Assembly (NCBI GenBank): GCA_002435755.1
Contig: DIYH01000025.1
Location: forward strand, 30,252 to 94,251
Reading direction: 5' to 3'
DNA length: 64,000 nt
Source: Flammeovirgaceae bacterium UBA6059
GTDB lineage: Bacteria > Bacteroidota > Bacteroidia > Cytophagales > Cyclobacteriaceae
The position numbers and the translations under genes are program-made. Positions 1-8,596 of this stretch are shown one piece after another. Every line of letters starts with the position of its first letter. The first letter of the stretch is position 1. The notes below the pieces were generated by a model. It saw nothing but the letters and a program-made list of their open reading frames with translations. It searched no databases and had not been told where the DNA came from.

Positions 1-989
1 CAGACATTGAGGCTATTGTCAAGGCCGTCAATAGATGCGGTATTTACAAATACATCACTAAGCCGTGGGATAAAGGTGAGATGAGGCTCACTATTGACAA
101 AGCGCTGGAGTCTTATCAGCTTAAGAAAGAAAAGTCTTCACTCGTATCGAAGTTAGAAGAGATGAACGCCAATCTCGAAGAAAAAGTCGAGGAGCGTACC
201 AGAGAGCTGGAAGAGGCAAACCAGCGGATGACAGATAGCATACATTATGCACAAACGATCCAAAGCACGCTACTACCGAAGCTTGAAGTAATGAAAGAGT
301 CGTTTGAAGACTGCTTCGTTCTTTATCGTCCTTTGGATATAGTTAGTGGAGACTTCTACTGGTATCGTCGTGTTAAGGATGACAAAAATGATCTTACGTT
401 CATTGCTTCGGTAGATTGCACCGGACATGGAGTTCCAGGAGCCCTAATGAGCATGCTTGGTGAATCAATGCTAAAGCATATTGTCTTGGATAATAAGTCT
501 TATGAGCCAGATCAAATCGTCAACCAGCTAAACACTCAGGTTGAAGAACTCTTGAATCAGCATGATGAAGAGAATCATCATGGTATGGATATTTCACTTG
601 TAGTGATCAATCATCAAAGCAATGAACTAAAATTCAGTGGTGCTCGTCAAGATCTGGTATTTGTGAAAAATGGTGAGATCGAGACGATCAAAGGAGAAAG
701 GTTCTCAATAGGTGGTTTTGCAGAAGAAACAAAAGAGGCTAAATCACATACCGTCAGCTTCGATGTTTCTACAACATGCTACTTGTTTTCTGATGGTTTT
801 AAAGATCAATTTGGAGGTGATGACTTTAAAAAATTTGGTTCTTCAAGGTTTAAACAACTCCTATTGGAAATTGCTGATAAGCCTATGACTGACCAAAAGG
901 ATATTCTTGAACAAACGCTAGACCAGTGGGTTGGTGAAGAGGTGCGGATCGATGATGTACTTGTCCTAGGGTTTACGCTCAACCCCTAA
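1..989 (+). CDS. Response regulator-SpoIIE/PP2C phosphatase (5' end cut off)
   Basis: The reading frame is open from base 3, so the gene begins outside the window. The first residues (..YKYITKPWD..) look like the end of a receiver domain. A short coiled coil follows (about 120-230), then a PP2C/SpoIIE phosphatase domain. All the metal-binding acidic motifs are visible: SGDFYW near 345, VDCTGHGVPGAL near 411, FSDGFKDQFG near 787 and IDDVLVLG near 949, so it should be catalytically competent. Proteins of this architecture dephosphorylate anti-anti-sigma-type partners in response to a histidine kinase. An ATG at 81 is internal, not the true start. The substrate is unknown; the SiaC-like protein at 8048 is one candidate. 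Confidence 0.88.
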   Translation, partial: DIEAIVKAVNRCGIYKYITKPWDKGEMRLTIDKALESYQLKKEKSSLVSKLEEMNANLEEKVEERTRELEEANQRMTDSIHYAQTIQSTLLPKLEVMKESFEDCFVLYRPLDIVSGDFYWYRRVKDDKNDLTFIASVDCTGHGVPGALMSMLGESMLKHIVLDNKSYEPDQIVNQLNTQVEELLNQHDEENHHGMDISLVVINHQSNELKFSGARQDLVFVKNGEIETIKGERFSIGGFAEETKEAKSHTVSFDVSTTCYLFSDGFKDQFGGDDFKKFGSSRFKQLLLEIADKPMTDQKDILEQTLDQWVGEEVRIDDVLVLGFTLNP

Positions 990-1001
990 CAGAATAAGAT
1001 C

Positions 1002-1238
1002 ATGAATGTAAAAGCAATAGATTTCAAAAAATGGTGCGTTGACAATATTAGCCCCTTAGCATGGAGTCGGCTGGTGCTTAATGTTCTCCCTGAGCTGAGA
1101 GCGCTGGGTCACAATCTGAGTGATATTGAAAATCCTTCAGATCAGCTCGTTCTTGGGGAAAAGGAGATGCAAGCACTCGAGAAAGCAATGCAAACACTCT
1201 ATGAGAAGGAGTTGCCGGCGGAAGTGGTAAACGCTTAG
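1002..1238 (+). CDS. Small conserved-looking protein, function unknown
   Basis: A 78-residue cytoplasmic protein that starts 12 bases after the phosphatase gene and is probably cotranscribed with it. It has no signal peptide or membrane segment. The sequence is predicted mostly helical, with WSRLVLNVLPEL in the first half and an acidic helical tail. I do not recognise a family. The tight spacing suggests a partner or regulator of the upstream phosphatase; this is inference only. Confidence 0.65.
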   Translation: MNVKAIDFKKWCVDNISPLAWSRLVLNVLPELRALGHNLSDIENPSDQLVLGEKEMQALEKAMQTLYEKELPAEVVNA

Positions 1239-1251
1239 CAAACCAATATGG

Positions 1252-1280
1252 ATCTTATCAGGCGAACCGTCTGATAAGAT
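1252..1280. terminator. Bidirectional hairpin between convergent genes
   Basis: ATCTTATCAG (1252-1261) and CTGATAAGAT (1271-1280) are a perfect 10-bp inverted repeat, and further inner pairs leave a very small loop. It lies exactly between the stop of the 78-residue gene and the stop codon of the convergent oxidoreductase (1281-1283). There is no long T-run on either side, so termination strength is uncertain. Confidence 0.6.
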
Positions 1281-2762
1281 TCAATACTTCACCACTTCTA
1301 CCTTTTTGTCCTTATAGCAGACAAAACGCATAGCTTCGCGCATCACCGAAGGTTTTAGCATTGACTTTTTAAGTAGTATTCTGACACATTCCTGAATTCC
1401 TTCAATGATAGAGGGATGCGGGTGAATCAGTTCGGCTAGTTCTTCAATACCCTTGTTCATTGATATGAGAAGTGCAACGGCCTGTATTGCACTCGACGCG
1501 TGCTCTCCTACTACCCTCATACCCAATATTCTCATTTCATCGTCGTTCGTCACGATTATTTTGATAAAGCCCTGCGTATTACGCATCGCAACTGCTCTGG
1601 ATATACAGCCGTAATCGAGACTTACCATTTTATACTCCATACCCAATTCCTGGCATTTGATCTCATTAAGCCCTACTCCAGCCACTTCGGGAGCCAGGAA
1701 CATAATGGTAGATATATTCTCATATACCAGGTCACGTGAGGGCTTACCAAATATCCTTTCTATCGCATATCTTCCTTCCAACTCACCCACATTGACCAGG
1801 GCAATATCAGCAGTGATATCACCTACTGCGTAGATGTTAGGTATTGACGTTTGTGTTTTATCATCCTTGATCCCACGCTGGTCTATATCTATACCAAGAC
1901 TCTCATCAAAGAGACCTTCATAGTTGGGTACACGGCCAACTGATACTAGTGCCTTCTCGACCCTGAATTCTTCCTTAGACCCATCATTGTACTCCAGCGT
2001 ATAAACGACAATACCTCCTTCTGTGCGCATATCTATAAGCCTGGAGTTTCGATGTATCAATACACCCTTATCCTCCAAATTCTTTTCAATGATCTGCACA
2101 ACGTCACTGTCTTCAAAAGGTAGTATCCGGTCTCCCTTATCGATGAGATGTACCTTGGTCTGACCAAAATTTGAGAAGATCGTGGCAAACTCACAGCCAA
2201 TCACACCGGCACCTAGAATGACCATACTCTTGGGGAATTTCTCCAATTTATCTATGCCATCGCTCGTCAGTATGATCTCTTCATCAATGGGTATGTTGGG
2301 CAGTTTTCTTGGACGGCTACCGGTGGCCAACACTATATAGTCAGCAGCGATGGTTTCGGAGTGACCATTATTGGTGATAGCTATTTCCCTATCGGAAATC
2401 AGCTTAGCAACCCCTTTCTTAAACTCAAAAGATCCAACCTCACGGTTAAGATGCAGGTTGTTCATATGATGCTCAAGCATCTCCATTCGCTCTTGAGCTG
2501 CTTTCCTCACTACTGACCTCAGTTTGGAGAAACTGTAGAGAGGGTCGTCAAGATTAAATGATCTGCTACTTCTTCGGAATTGATATGCTTCGCGAGACAT
2601 CTCCCACCAGGTCTTACTCGTAAGAGCGCCATGGTGAATACCAGCTCCTCCAAGTTGGTCTTTTTCCACGAGCAGTACATTCTTGTTAAAGTCTACAGCG
2701 CGCATAGCCGCAGCATAACCGGACGGACCTCCGCCGATAATGCATACATCGTACTTTTCCAT
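1281..2762 (-). CDS. FAD/NAD(P)-dependent oxidoreductase, dihydrolipoamide dehydrogenase fold, no redox cysteines
   Basis: A 493-residue flavoprotein of the pyridine nucleotide-disulfide oxidoreductase family. The FAD-binding GGGPSGYAAA motif is at residues 10-19. A second dinucleotide motif (GAGVIGCEFA) lies near residue 200, a GD motif (AVGDITAD) near 310, and the C-terminal interface domain carries HPHPSIIE. The active-site segment, normally GGTCxxxGCxxSK, reads GGAGIHHGALTSK at residues 38-50: both cysteines are replaced (G41, A46). It therefore cannot be a normal disulfide reductase. The nearest known analogue is soluble transhydrogenase (SthA), which also lacks the intact cysteine pair. 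It lies 30 bases downstream of ctlX in the same direction, probably in one unit. Confidence 0.82.
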   Translation of the reverse strand: MEKYDVCIIGGGPSGYAAAMRAVDFNKNVLLVEKDQLGGAGIHHGALTSKTWWEMSREAYQFRRSSRSFNLDDPLYSFSKLRSVVRKAAQERMEMLEHHMNNLHLNREVGSFEFKKGVAKLISDREIAITNNGHSETIAADYIVLATGSRPRKLPNIPIDEEIILTSDGIDKLEKFPKSMVILGAGVIGCEFATIFSNFGQTKVHLIDKGDRILPFEDSDVVQIIEKNLEDKGVLIHRNSRLIDMRTEGGIVVYTLEYNDGSKEEFRVEKALVSVGRVPNYEGLFDESLGIDIDQRGIKDDKTQTSIPNIYAVGDITADIALVNVGELEGRYAIERIFGKPSRDLVYENISTIMFLAPEVAGVGLNEIKCQELGMEYKMVSLDYGCISRAVAMRNTQGFIKIIVTNDDEMRILGMRVVGEHASSAIQAVALLISMNKGIEELAELIHPHPSIIEGIQECVRILLKKSMLKPSVMREAMRFVCYKDKKVEVVKY

Positions 2763-2792
2763 TGGACTAGGTTAAGTTCTAAAAATCTCTTC

Positions 2793-3743
2793 CTAGCTGG
2801 TCACTAGTTCTTTTTTAGGAAGGTGCACAGCTGCCATCATACACCTGGCACTACCCCCTCCTATATTTTCTATCGTGGGTATGTCTCCCCACAGTGGTTC
2901 AGCATATTGATTGATCTGCTCAAGTTGAGACCGTGTTAACGAGTCATAGGCGCTCTTTGACATGGCCAGGTACTTCACTCCATCTTCGTTTTCAACTTCT
3001 AGCATATTTCCAGCAAAACTATTTAGTTGATCAAAGCTGATATCAATTACCTCAAGTTGGTCTGCCTTAAAATGACTTAGGAGCAGAGCATTATCTTTTG
3101 GATCCTTAATGGAGCTCATACAAATAACCACATAGCCTGAACCAAGGGCCATCATCACGTTCGTATGATAAATAGCAAAATCTTGTTCATCCAAAGCGTC
3201 GAAAATGATCGCCTCATACCCGAGACTTTGGCATACTTTTTTAAATAGGCCCTCATCGGTCCGGCTTGATCTGCAGGCGTAAGCCTTACCATGAATGTAG
3301 TCGAATATAATACTACCTGTTCCCTCTAGGTATTGATCATCTTCTTCGTATCCTCCGAGATCATCCACATGGTCAATCTCAAAATCCGACCTCAGCAGAT
3401 CTAGTACTATCTGGTTTTTTTCTATTCTTCGATTAGGTGACTCCATAGGGTAGATAACCACTCTACCATTATCATGAAAACTGATCCAGTTGTTAGGGAA
3501 AACAGCATCAGTCCGGACCGAGTTATAATCCTCTTCGTAGACTACTACATTGACTCCATGTGCTCTCAATTTCTCAACAAAAACATCGAACTCTGCTTTG
3601 GCTAATTTGACAACCTCACTTTCGCTATGCTCAGGATCAATATTCTGAAAAGCGTTAGACTCAGCGGTCTGTTTGTTGTAGCCAAAATTGGCTGGCCTGA
3701 CCATTAGTATGGTCGATACACTTTGGGTTAAGCTGCTTGCCAT
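2793..3743 (-). CDS. ctlX: CtlX-type amidinohydrolase (arginine deiminase-related)
   Basis: A 316-residue protein of the guanidino-modifying (pentein) superfamily, COG4874/CtlX type. The signature DAVFPNNWISFH lies near residue 80-90, and the C-terminal catalytic cysteine is C301 in GGGSARCM. Family members hydrolyse citrulline or related ureido/guanidino compounds; the substrate here is not provable from sequence. Acidic and His residues typical of the fold (for example LEGTGS and YHTNVMMALG) are present. It lies 41 bases downstream of hisIE and 30 bases upstream of the oxidoreductase, so it may be the fifth gene of the his transcript. No terminator is seen between hisIE and ctlX. Confidence 0.8.
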   Translation of the reverse strand: MASSLTQSVSTILMVRPANFGYNKQTAESNAFQNIDPEHSESEVVKLAKAEFDVFVEKLRAHGVNVVVYEEDYNSVRTDAVFPNNWISFHDNGRVVIYPMESPNRRIEKNQIVLDLLRSDFEIDHVDDLGGYEEDDQYLEGTGSIIFDYIHGKAYACRSSRTDEGLFKKVCQSLGYEAIIFDALDEQDFAIYHTNVMMALGSGYVVICMSSIKDPKDNALLLSHFKADQLEVIDISFDQLNSFAGNMLEVENEDGVKYLAMSKSAYDSLTRSQLEQINQYAEPLWGDIPTIENIGGGSARCMMAAVHLPKKELVTS

Positions 3744-3784
3744 ATTCGAATGATGAAACTATGAAATTATTTAGAATTTCCAAG

Positions 3785-4378
3785 CTACTTATGACGCTTC
3801 ATCAGTACCTGAATGACATCCTTAAGTTTGTAACCTTTGGCCTGAAGTAATACCATGTAGTGGAAAAGCAGATCCGCCGCTTCATTCAGAAACAGCTCTT
3901 CGTCATTATCCTTAGCTTCTATCACCAACTCAACGGCTTCTTCACCCACCTTTTGCGCTACTTTGTTGATTCCCTTGGCCATAAGTGACGCTGTGTAAGA
4001 TCGCTCATCAGGGTTTTTGATACGCTCTTCTATGATCGATTCCAGCTGGTCCAGGAAGCTCACAGTTCCTGAGTTATCCTCGCCAAAACAGGTATCAGCC
4101 CCAGTATGGCATGTGGGGCCATTGGGTATTGCTTTGATCAACAATGTGTCGCTATCGCAATCAACATGCAAACTCATAAAGTCCAGATAGTTCCCAGAGC
4201 TTTCTCCCTTAGTCCAAAGGCGACCTTTAGAACGACTATAAAACGTGACCCGACTTGTTTCTTGAGTCTGTTTCACAGCTTCTTCATTCATATAGCCGAG
4301 CATTAACACCTTTCCCGATAGGTGGTCCTGAACTACAGCTGGCACAAGGCCATTTCCCTTATCAAAGTCTATTTTCAT
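3785..4378 (-). CDS. hisIE: Bifunctional phosphoribosyl-AMP cyclohydrolase / phosphoribosyl-ATP pyrophosphatase
   Basis: A 197-residue fusion catalysing steps 2 and 3 of histidine synthesis. The N-terminal cyclohydrolase half has TFYSRSKGRLWTKGESSGN and the zinc/metal motif DCDSDTLL..CHTGADTCF. The C-terminal pyrophosphatase half has the acidic EEAVELVIEAKDND..EAADLLFHY motif. The length is normal for the fused form. Its start overlaps the 3' end of hisF by 4 bases (ATGA), which indicates translational coupling. Confidence 0.97.
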   Translation of the reverse strand: MKIDFDKGNGLVPAVVQDHLSGKVLMLGYMNEEAVKQTQETSRVTFYSRSKGRLWTKGESSGNYLDFMSLHVDCDSDTLLIKAIPNGPTCHTGADTCFGEDNSGTVSFLDQLESIIEERIKNPDERSYTASLMAKGINKVAQKVGEEAVELVIEAKDNDEELFLNEAADLLFHYMVLLQAKGYKLKDVIQVLMKRHK

Positions 4379-5130
4379 AACCGCGTAGTTATTCCTTTTT
4401 CTGACAAATACTGCTTCAGCTCTATGATCGGTATCTCATTGAAGTGGAAAATGCTGGCTGCAAGCGCAGCATCAGCCTTACCTTCTTCAAAAACAGATTT
4501 AAAATGCTCCTTTTTTCCACCTCCACCAGAGGCGATCACGGGAATATTCACCATCTCAGAAACCTTGGCAGTCAGTTTGTTTGCAAACCCTTGTTTGGTA
4601 CCATCGTGATCCATAGAAGTCAGCATGATCTCCCCAGCTCCTCGTGATTCTATCTCTTTCACCCAGTTGAGCGTACGTACTTCCGTGGGCTGACTACCTC
4701 CATGTGTATGTACAATATCTTCTTGGCCTAAATACTTCGTGTCCACCGCAACAACTATACACTGGGACCCAAACTCCTTGGCCAGTCGGTCAATCAACAC
4801 CGGATCTTTGACCGCTGAAGAATTGATAGTCACTTTATCAGCACCAGCATTCAGGAGCGCGGATACATCCTCGACCGTCGCAATACCTCCTCCTACCGTA
4901 AATGGTATATTGACTACTGCTGATACCCTATCCACAAGGTCTACCAAGGTCTTTCTTTTTTCAAGGGTTGCTGTAATATCAAGAAACACGAGCTCATCAG
5001 CCATATCGTTAGCGTAAGTCGCTCCAAGTTCCACAGGATCGCCCGCATCACGTAAGTCAAGGAAGTTGACTCCCTTCACAGTTCGCCCGTTCTTAACATC
5101 CAAACATGGTATAATCCTCTTAGTAAGCAT
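4375..5130 (-). CDS. hisF: Imidazole glycerol phosphate synthase cyclase subunit HisF
   Basis: A 251-residue (beta/alpha)8 barrel that closes the imidazole ring from PRFAR and ammonia delivered by HisH. The two catalytic aspartates expected at D11 and D130 are both present (PCLDVKNGR and VVAVDTKYLG). Its start is one base after the hisA stop, and its end overlaps hisIE by 4 bases, so the block is a tightly coupled operon. Confidence 0.98.
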   Translation of the reverse strand: MLTKRIIPCLDVKNGRTVKGVNFLDLRDAGDPVELGATYANDMADELVFLDITATLEKRKTLVDLVDRVSAVVNIPFTVGGGIATVEDVSALLNAGADKVTINSSAVKDPVLIDRLAKEFGSQCIVVAVDTKYLGQEDIVHTHGGSQPTEVRTLNWVKEIESRGAGEIMLTSMDHDGTKQGFANKLTAKVSEMVNIPVIASGGGGKKEHFKSVFEEGKADAALAASIFHFNEIPIIELKQYLSEKGITTRL

Positions 5131-5131
5131 A

Positions 5132-5851
5132 TCAGTTATTAAGCTCGCTTAGTTGGTCCATTGTCACTCTACCTTCATAGTAAGCTTTACCCACTATCGT
5201 ACCATACAGTCCTGAATTCTTTAACCTTCTCAGGTCTGTAACGGAGGACACTCCCCCACTGACAATAAGTCTCAAATCCGAAAATACTTCCATTATCTGG
5301 CTGTATAGCTCAAAGGCTGGTCCACTGAGCATACCATCTCTACTGATGTCCGTGCAAATGACTTCACGAACTCCGAGTTGATAATACTTGTCGATAAAAC
5401 TGATAACAGACAAGTCAGTTTGTTCCATCCAGCCCGAAATAGCAATCTTACTATCTCGAACATCGGCTCCCAGTATGATCCTATTGCCGCCATATTGCTT
5501 GAGCCAGCCGGTAAAGACCTCTTCATTCTTTACGGCTATGCTTCCACCGGTAATCTGCTCTACTCCCAAATCAAACAATTGCTCCACTTCATTATCCGTC
5601 TGAACTCCCCCACCAAAATCCACTCTTAGTGAAGTGTTTTTAGTAATTGACTTGATCACTTCCCAATTAACTACATGTTTTTGCCTTGCGCCATCAAGAT
5701 CTACAAGGTGAAGCCGGGAGATACCGGCCTGCTCGAATCGTTTAGCAAGATCCAAAGGGTCTGCGCTATACTCCTTTTTCTTACCGTAATCTCCACCGGT
5801 AAGCCTGACACATTTACCATCGATAATATCAATAGCAGGTATGATCTTCAT
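5132..5851 (-). CDS. hisA: Phosphoribosylformimino-AICAR ribotide isomerase HisA
   Basis: A 239-residue (beta/alpha)8 barrel isomerase, step 4 of histidine synthesis. The expected catalytic aspartates are at D8 (IPAIDIIDGKCVRL) and about D130 (ILGADVRDSK). Phosphate-binding glycines (DFGGGVQT, VSGGVSS) are intact. It overlaps hisH by 4 bases and is one base from hisF. Confidence 0.97.
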   Translation of the reverse strand: MKIIPAIDIIDGKCVRLTGGDYGKKKEYSADPLDLAKRFEQAGISRLHLVDLDGARQKHVVNWEVIKSITKNTSLRVDFGGGVQTDNEVEQLFDLGVEQITGGSIAVKNEEVFTGWLKQYGGNRIILGADVRDSKIAISGWMEQTDLSVISFIDKYYQLGVREVICTDISRDGMLSGPAFELYSQIMEVFSDLRLIVSGGVSSVTDLRRLKNSGLYGTIVGKAYYEGRVTMDQLSELNN

Positions 5852-6435
5852 ATCTCTAGCTTCAAAAAATTCTCGAGTATTTTGGAACCCGTATCACTGC
5901 TTTTTTCCGGGTGTGCTTGCACAGCATAGAAGTTATCCTTGTGCAGTGCAGCACTAAACTTTGTGGAGTAATTGGCAGTAGCAATAGTGTCACTTCCTAC
6001 TTCTGCAAAGTAACTGTGCACAAAGTACATGTAAGGCCTTTCAGGTAGGTAAGTCATAAGTGGTCCCTTAAGATCCTCGATGACATTCCAACCCATGTGA
6101 GGTACCTTCATCGTAGGTTCGAAACGGGTCACTTCGATATCAAAAATACCTAGGCATTTAGTATCATTTTCCTTAGAGTGGTTGCACATAAGTTGTAACC
6201 CAAGGCAAATACCAAGAAACGGCTGAGTCAACTCAGGAATGAGTTTGTCCAACCCATTGGATTGCAAATAGTCCATGGCCGTGCTTGCCTCTCCTACTCC
6301 GGGGAAAATGACTCTGTCAGCACTTTTTATAGTTTCAGGTTCGTCTGATACTATAGCATGTACCCCGAGTCGCTCCAGCGCATTAGCCACAGATTTAACA
6401 TTACCGGCGTTGTATTTTATGATACAGAGTTTCAT
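5848..6435 (-). CDS. hisH: Imidazole glycerol phosphate synthase glutaminase subunit HisH
   Basis: A 195-residue class I glutamine amidotransferase that supplies ammonia to HisF. The catalytic triad is visible: C77 in GICLGLQL, and H175/E177 in VQAHPEKS. It is the first his gene of this cluster. hisG, hisD, hisC and hisB are not upstream; instead the phenylalanine hydroxylase gene and its terminator lie there. A promoter must therefore lie in the 20 or so bases around 6436-6455 or read through from upstream; none is clear. Confidence 0.97.
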   Translation of the reverse strand: MKLCIIKYNAGNVKSVANALERLGVHAIVSDEPETIKSADRVIFPGVGEASTAMDYLQSNGLDKLIPELTQPFLGICLGLQLMCNHSKENDTKCLGIFDIEVTRFEPTMKVPHMGWNVIEDLKGPLMTYLPERPYMYFVHSYFAEVGSDTIATANYSTKFSAALHKDNFYAVQAHPEKSSDTGSKILENFLKLEI

Positions 6436-6454
6436 CTCTATTTCTGACTTATGG

Positions 6455-6489
6455 CAATAAAAAAAGGCTGTAGATCAACTCTACAACCT
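6455..6489 (-). terminator. Intrinsic terminator after phenylalanine hydroxylase
   Basis: On the minus strand AGGTTGTAGA (6489-6480), a GTTGA loop and TCTACAGCCT (6474-6465) are followed by seven T residues. The stem has 9 pairs plus one G-T. It sits between the stop of phhA (6511) and the start of hisH (6435), so the two are probably separate transcription units. Confidence 0.9.
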
Positions 6490-6510
6490 TTCTATGATGT
6501 AAGTTCTTTA

Positions 6511-7251
6511 TTAACTGATAGTGGCAGCCTGCGCCTCACTCACTTTCTCCTCTAAAAAAGACTTTATTTCAGGAATAGATCCGAACAGTTGCTCGTAAGA
6601 TTCAATCACGAAATATCTATCCTGAAATACGTCTTTTCTAAAGTCAGTTGACATAATGGTCGGTACGTCAAAGTCGTAATGTGGTGGCTCATCGCTTAGG
6701 CTAAACTTTGTTTCTCCGGCCGATGATAAAATGCCAGCGCCATAAATTCTCAGTTCTTCGTTTTCTCGGATCAAGCCGAATTCTACAGTAAACCAATATA
6801 TTCTTGACAGTAACTCAATAGCGTAATCATTACCACAGTAATAGAGCCCGATCTTGCTGAGTTCCTCTAAGAAGTTAACAAAAGCCTGATTTGTAAGCAG
6901 GGGCACATGAGCGAATACATCGTGAAACATGTCCGGCTCTTCTAAATAATCCAGTTCACTCATTTTCCTTAGCCATGTCGTAGCGGGGAACCGCTTATTA
7001 GACATAAGCTCGAAAAAAGTATAATCAGGTACTATACCAGGCACCACAGCCAAAGTCCATCCAGTGATCTTCTTCAGGATTTCATTAGTCTCATCGAATG
7101 ACGGTATTTTATCAGCAACAAAACCGATTTCCTTCAATCCTGTGAGATAGTCTTTTGTAGCTGCCTTAGGCAGGTTTACAATCTGCCTGTCATATAAGAT
7201 CTTCCATACCTTAAAATCTTCCTCCGTGTAATTTTCATAAATCTGTCTCAT
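6511..7251 (-). CDS. phhA: Phenylalanine 4-monooxygenase (tetrahydropterin-dependent)
   Basis: A 246-residue bacterial-length aromatic amino acid hydroxylase that converts phenylalanine to tyrosine. The iron ligands are visible: H110 and H115 in MFHDVFAHVPLL, and E157 in IYWFTVEFGL. The YGAGILSSAGE motif follows. There is no N-terminal regulatory ACT domain, as usual in bacteria. It is transcribed from the region shared with the divergent SiaB-like gene and ends in a clear terminator. Its role could be tyrosine supply or phenylalanine breakdown. Confidence 0.95.
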   Translation of the reverse strand: MRQIYENYTEEDFKVWKILYDRQIVNLPKAATKDYLTGLKEIGFVADKIPSFDETNEILKKITGWTLAVVPGIVPDYTFFELMSNKRFPATTWLRKMSELDYLEEPDMFHDVFAHVPLLTNQAFVNFLEELSKIGLYYCGNDYAIELLSRIYWFTVEFGLIRENEELRIYGAGILSSAGETKFSLSDEPPHYDFDVPTIMSTDFRKDVFQDRYFVIESYEQLFGSIPEIKSFLEEKVSEAQAATIS

Positions 7252-7492
7252 GGGACCTCACTTGTTATTACTTAGTACTGTGTGGGTTTGTTATATCTAA
7301 CATATTGCAATGAACCATATCTTCAAGAGTAAGGTTCTTTCGTAGGTTAAAAATACACAATTAATAATCAGAGACCAAAGTCACGAACTCAGGCTTCTAT
7401 CCTACAAATGTTATACGATTTCGCTCGGGTTTATCATGATTTTTGGTTAATATTCGTTTTTCAAATCAGCCAGCTAACCGTTCTCTTTTTCA

Positions 7493-8047
7493 ATGACACA
7501 AAGTGATCAAAACATCTTTCAAGAAAAGGTAATCTTGATCTACAAGGGAGAGGTTACACATAACCTTATTACCAATCTACTCGAATCATTTGAGCAGCGT
7601 CTGGAAGAAATAGAACCGGAGCGCATGCTGCGTAAAAAATGCTTCAATATTGCTACTGAATGTATTGAAAACCTGCGGTATCACGCCACTTATCCTTCCA
7701 ACGGAACTTCACTCAACTTATCGGCAAACAATATGAAGGCCAGTATGATCATGATAACAGTAGACCCTGATCACTATACTTTCCTTACATGCAATTACAT
7801 AAAGAAACCTGAACAAAAAGTCATTTCTGGTAAGATCGAGAAGATCAATGCCATGGATAGTAATGAACTAAGACAGTACTACAAACATACGATGGCCTCA
7901 GATGCCCTATCGGAAAAGGGTACTGCCGGATTAGGATTCATCGATATAGCCAGGAAATCCAACAGTAAATTGAGTTATGAGTTTCAGCGGGTAAATGAAG
8001 ACCTGGCTTATTATACATTTTACGTAAAACTTAACAGAGGTAACTAG
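7493..8047 (+). CDS. SiaB-family protein kinase (DUF6272, GHKL fold)
   Basis: A 184-residue protein with GHKL ATPase features. An N-box-like IATECIENLRYHA (residues 53-65, N60 as putative Mg ligand) and a G-box-like KGTAGLGFID (142-151) are visible. In Pseudomonas aeruginosa SiaB phosphorylates SiaC and SiaA reverses this. Here the next gene, starting on the base after this stop codon, encodes the SiaC-type partner. No signal peptide or membrane segment is seen. The 240-base divergent spacer with phhA must hold its promoter, which I could not place confidently. Confidence 0.8.
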   Translation: MTQSDQNIFQEKVILIYKGEVTHNLITNLLESFEQRLEEIEPERMLRKKCFNIATECIENLRYHATYPSNGTSLNLSANNMKASMIMITVDPDHYTFLTCNYIKKPEQKVISGKIEKINAMDSNELRQYYKHTMASDALSEKGTAGLGFIDIARKSNSKLSYEFQRVNEDLAYYTFYVKLNRGN

Positions 8048-8455
8048 ATGGAGTCTGATTTATCAGCGACAGAGAAGTTGAGGCTAGATGCCACCCGAGT
8101 AACCCCATATATTTATTTTGATCCTAATTCAGGGTTTTTAGAACTAAGAGGAAAATCCAGTCCAGAAAACACAATCCTTTTTTATCAACGCCTTTTTGAA
8201 AAGCTGGAGGAGTACATCGTCTTTGGGATGTCTGATCTTACGGTGAATATCTTTTTCGAATATTTCAATACAAGCAGCTCAAAATGCCTTTTTGATCTTT
8301 TCAGAAAGCTGTCACTCATTGATCAGACCGGCCGAAAAGTGATCATCAACTGGTATTATGAATCTTGGGATGACGATATGTTAGAATCAGGAGAGGATTA
8401 CAAAGATCTGCTAGATGTTGAGTTTAACCTGATTGAAACAGAGGAGGAATATTAG
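8048..8455 (+). CDS. SiaC-family regulatory phosphoprotein (DUF1987)
   Basis: A 135-residue DUF1987 protein with an anti-anti-sigma (STAS-like) role in known relatives. The conserved motif IFFEYFNTSSSKCLFDLF lies at residues 68-85. The phospho-acceptor equivalent of Pseudomonas SiaC Thr68 is probably T75 or S76; this is inference from motif position. The start codon directly follows the SiaB stop, so translation is coupled. No diguanylate cyclase (SiaD) lies nearby, so the output target is unknown. Confidence 0.82.
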   Translation: MESDLSATEKLRLDATRVTPYIYFDPNSGFLELRGKSSPENTILFYQRLFEKLEEYIVFGMSDLTVNIFFEYFNTSSSKCLFDLFRKLSLIDQTGRKVIINWYYESWDDDMLESGEDYKDLLDVEFNLIETEEEY

Positions 8456-8507
8456 AAATTTTCTAATCACAACACTTCGTATAGCGCAGTTTTGAAGTAG
8501 GATTAAG

Positions 8508-8530
8508 TAATTACCCTAAAAAGGTAATTA
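8508..8530. other. 8-bp inverted repeat in the siaC / roadblock spacer
   Basis: TAATTACC (8508-8515) and GGTAATTA (8523-8530) flank a 7-base loop. No T-run follows on the plus strand, so it is not a classic terminator. It may attenuate, stabilise an RNA end, or bind a regulator. It lies 66 bases before the next start codon. Confidence 0.4.
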
Positions 8531-8596
8531 GGTAAATGTACGACTTACTTTTTCTAGTAATTAGACGTTTTTTACAATAAACAAAACCAAATAGCT

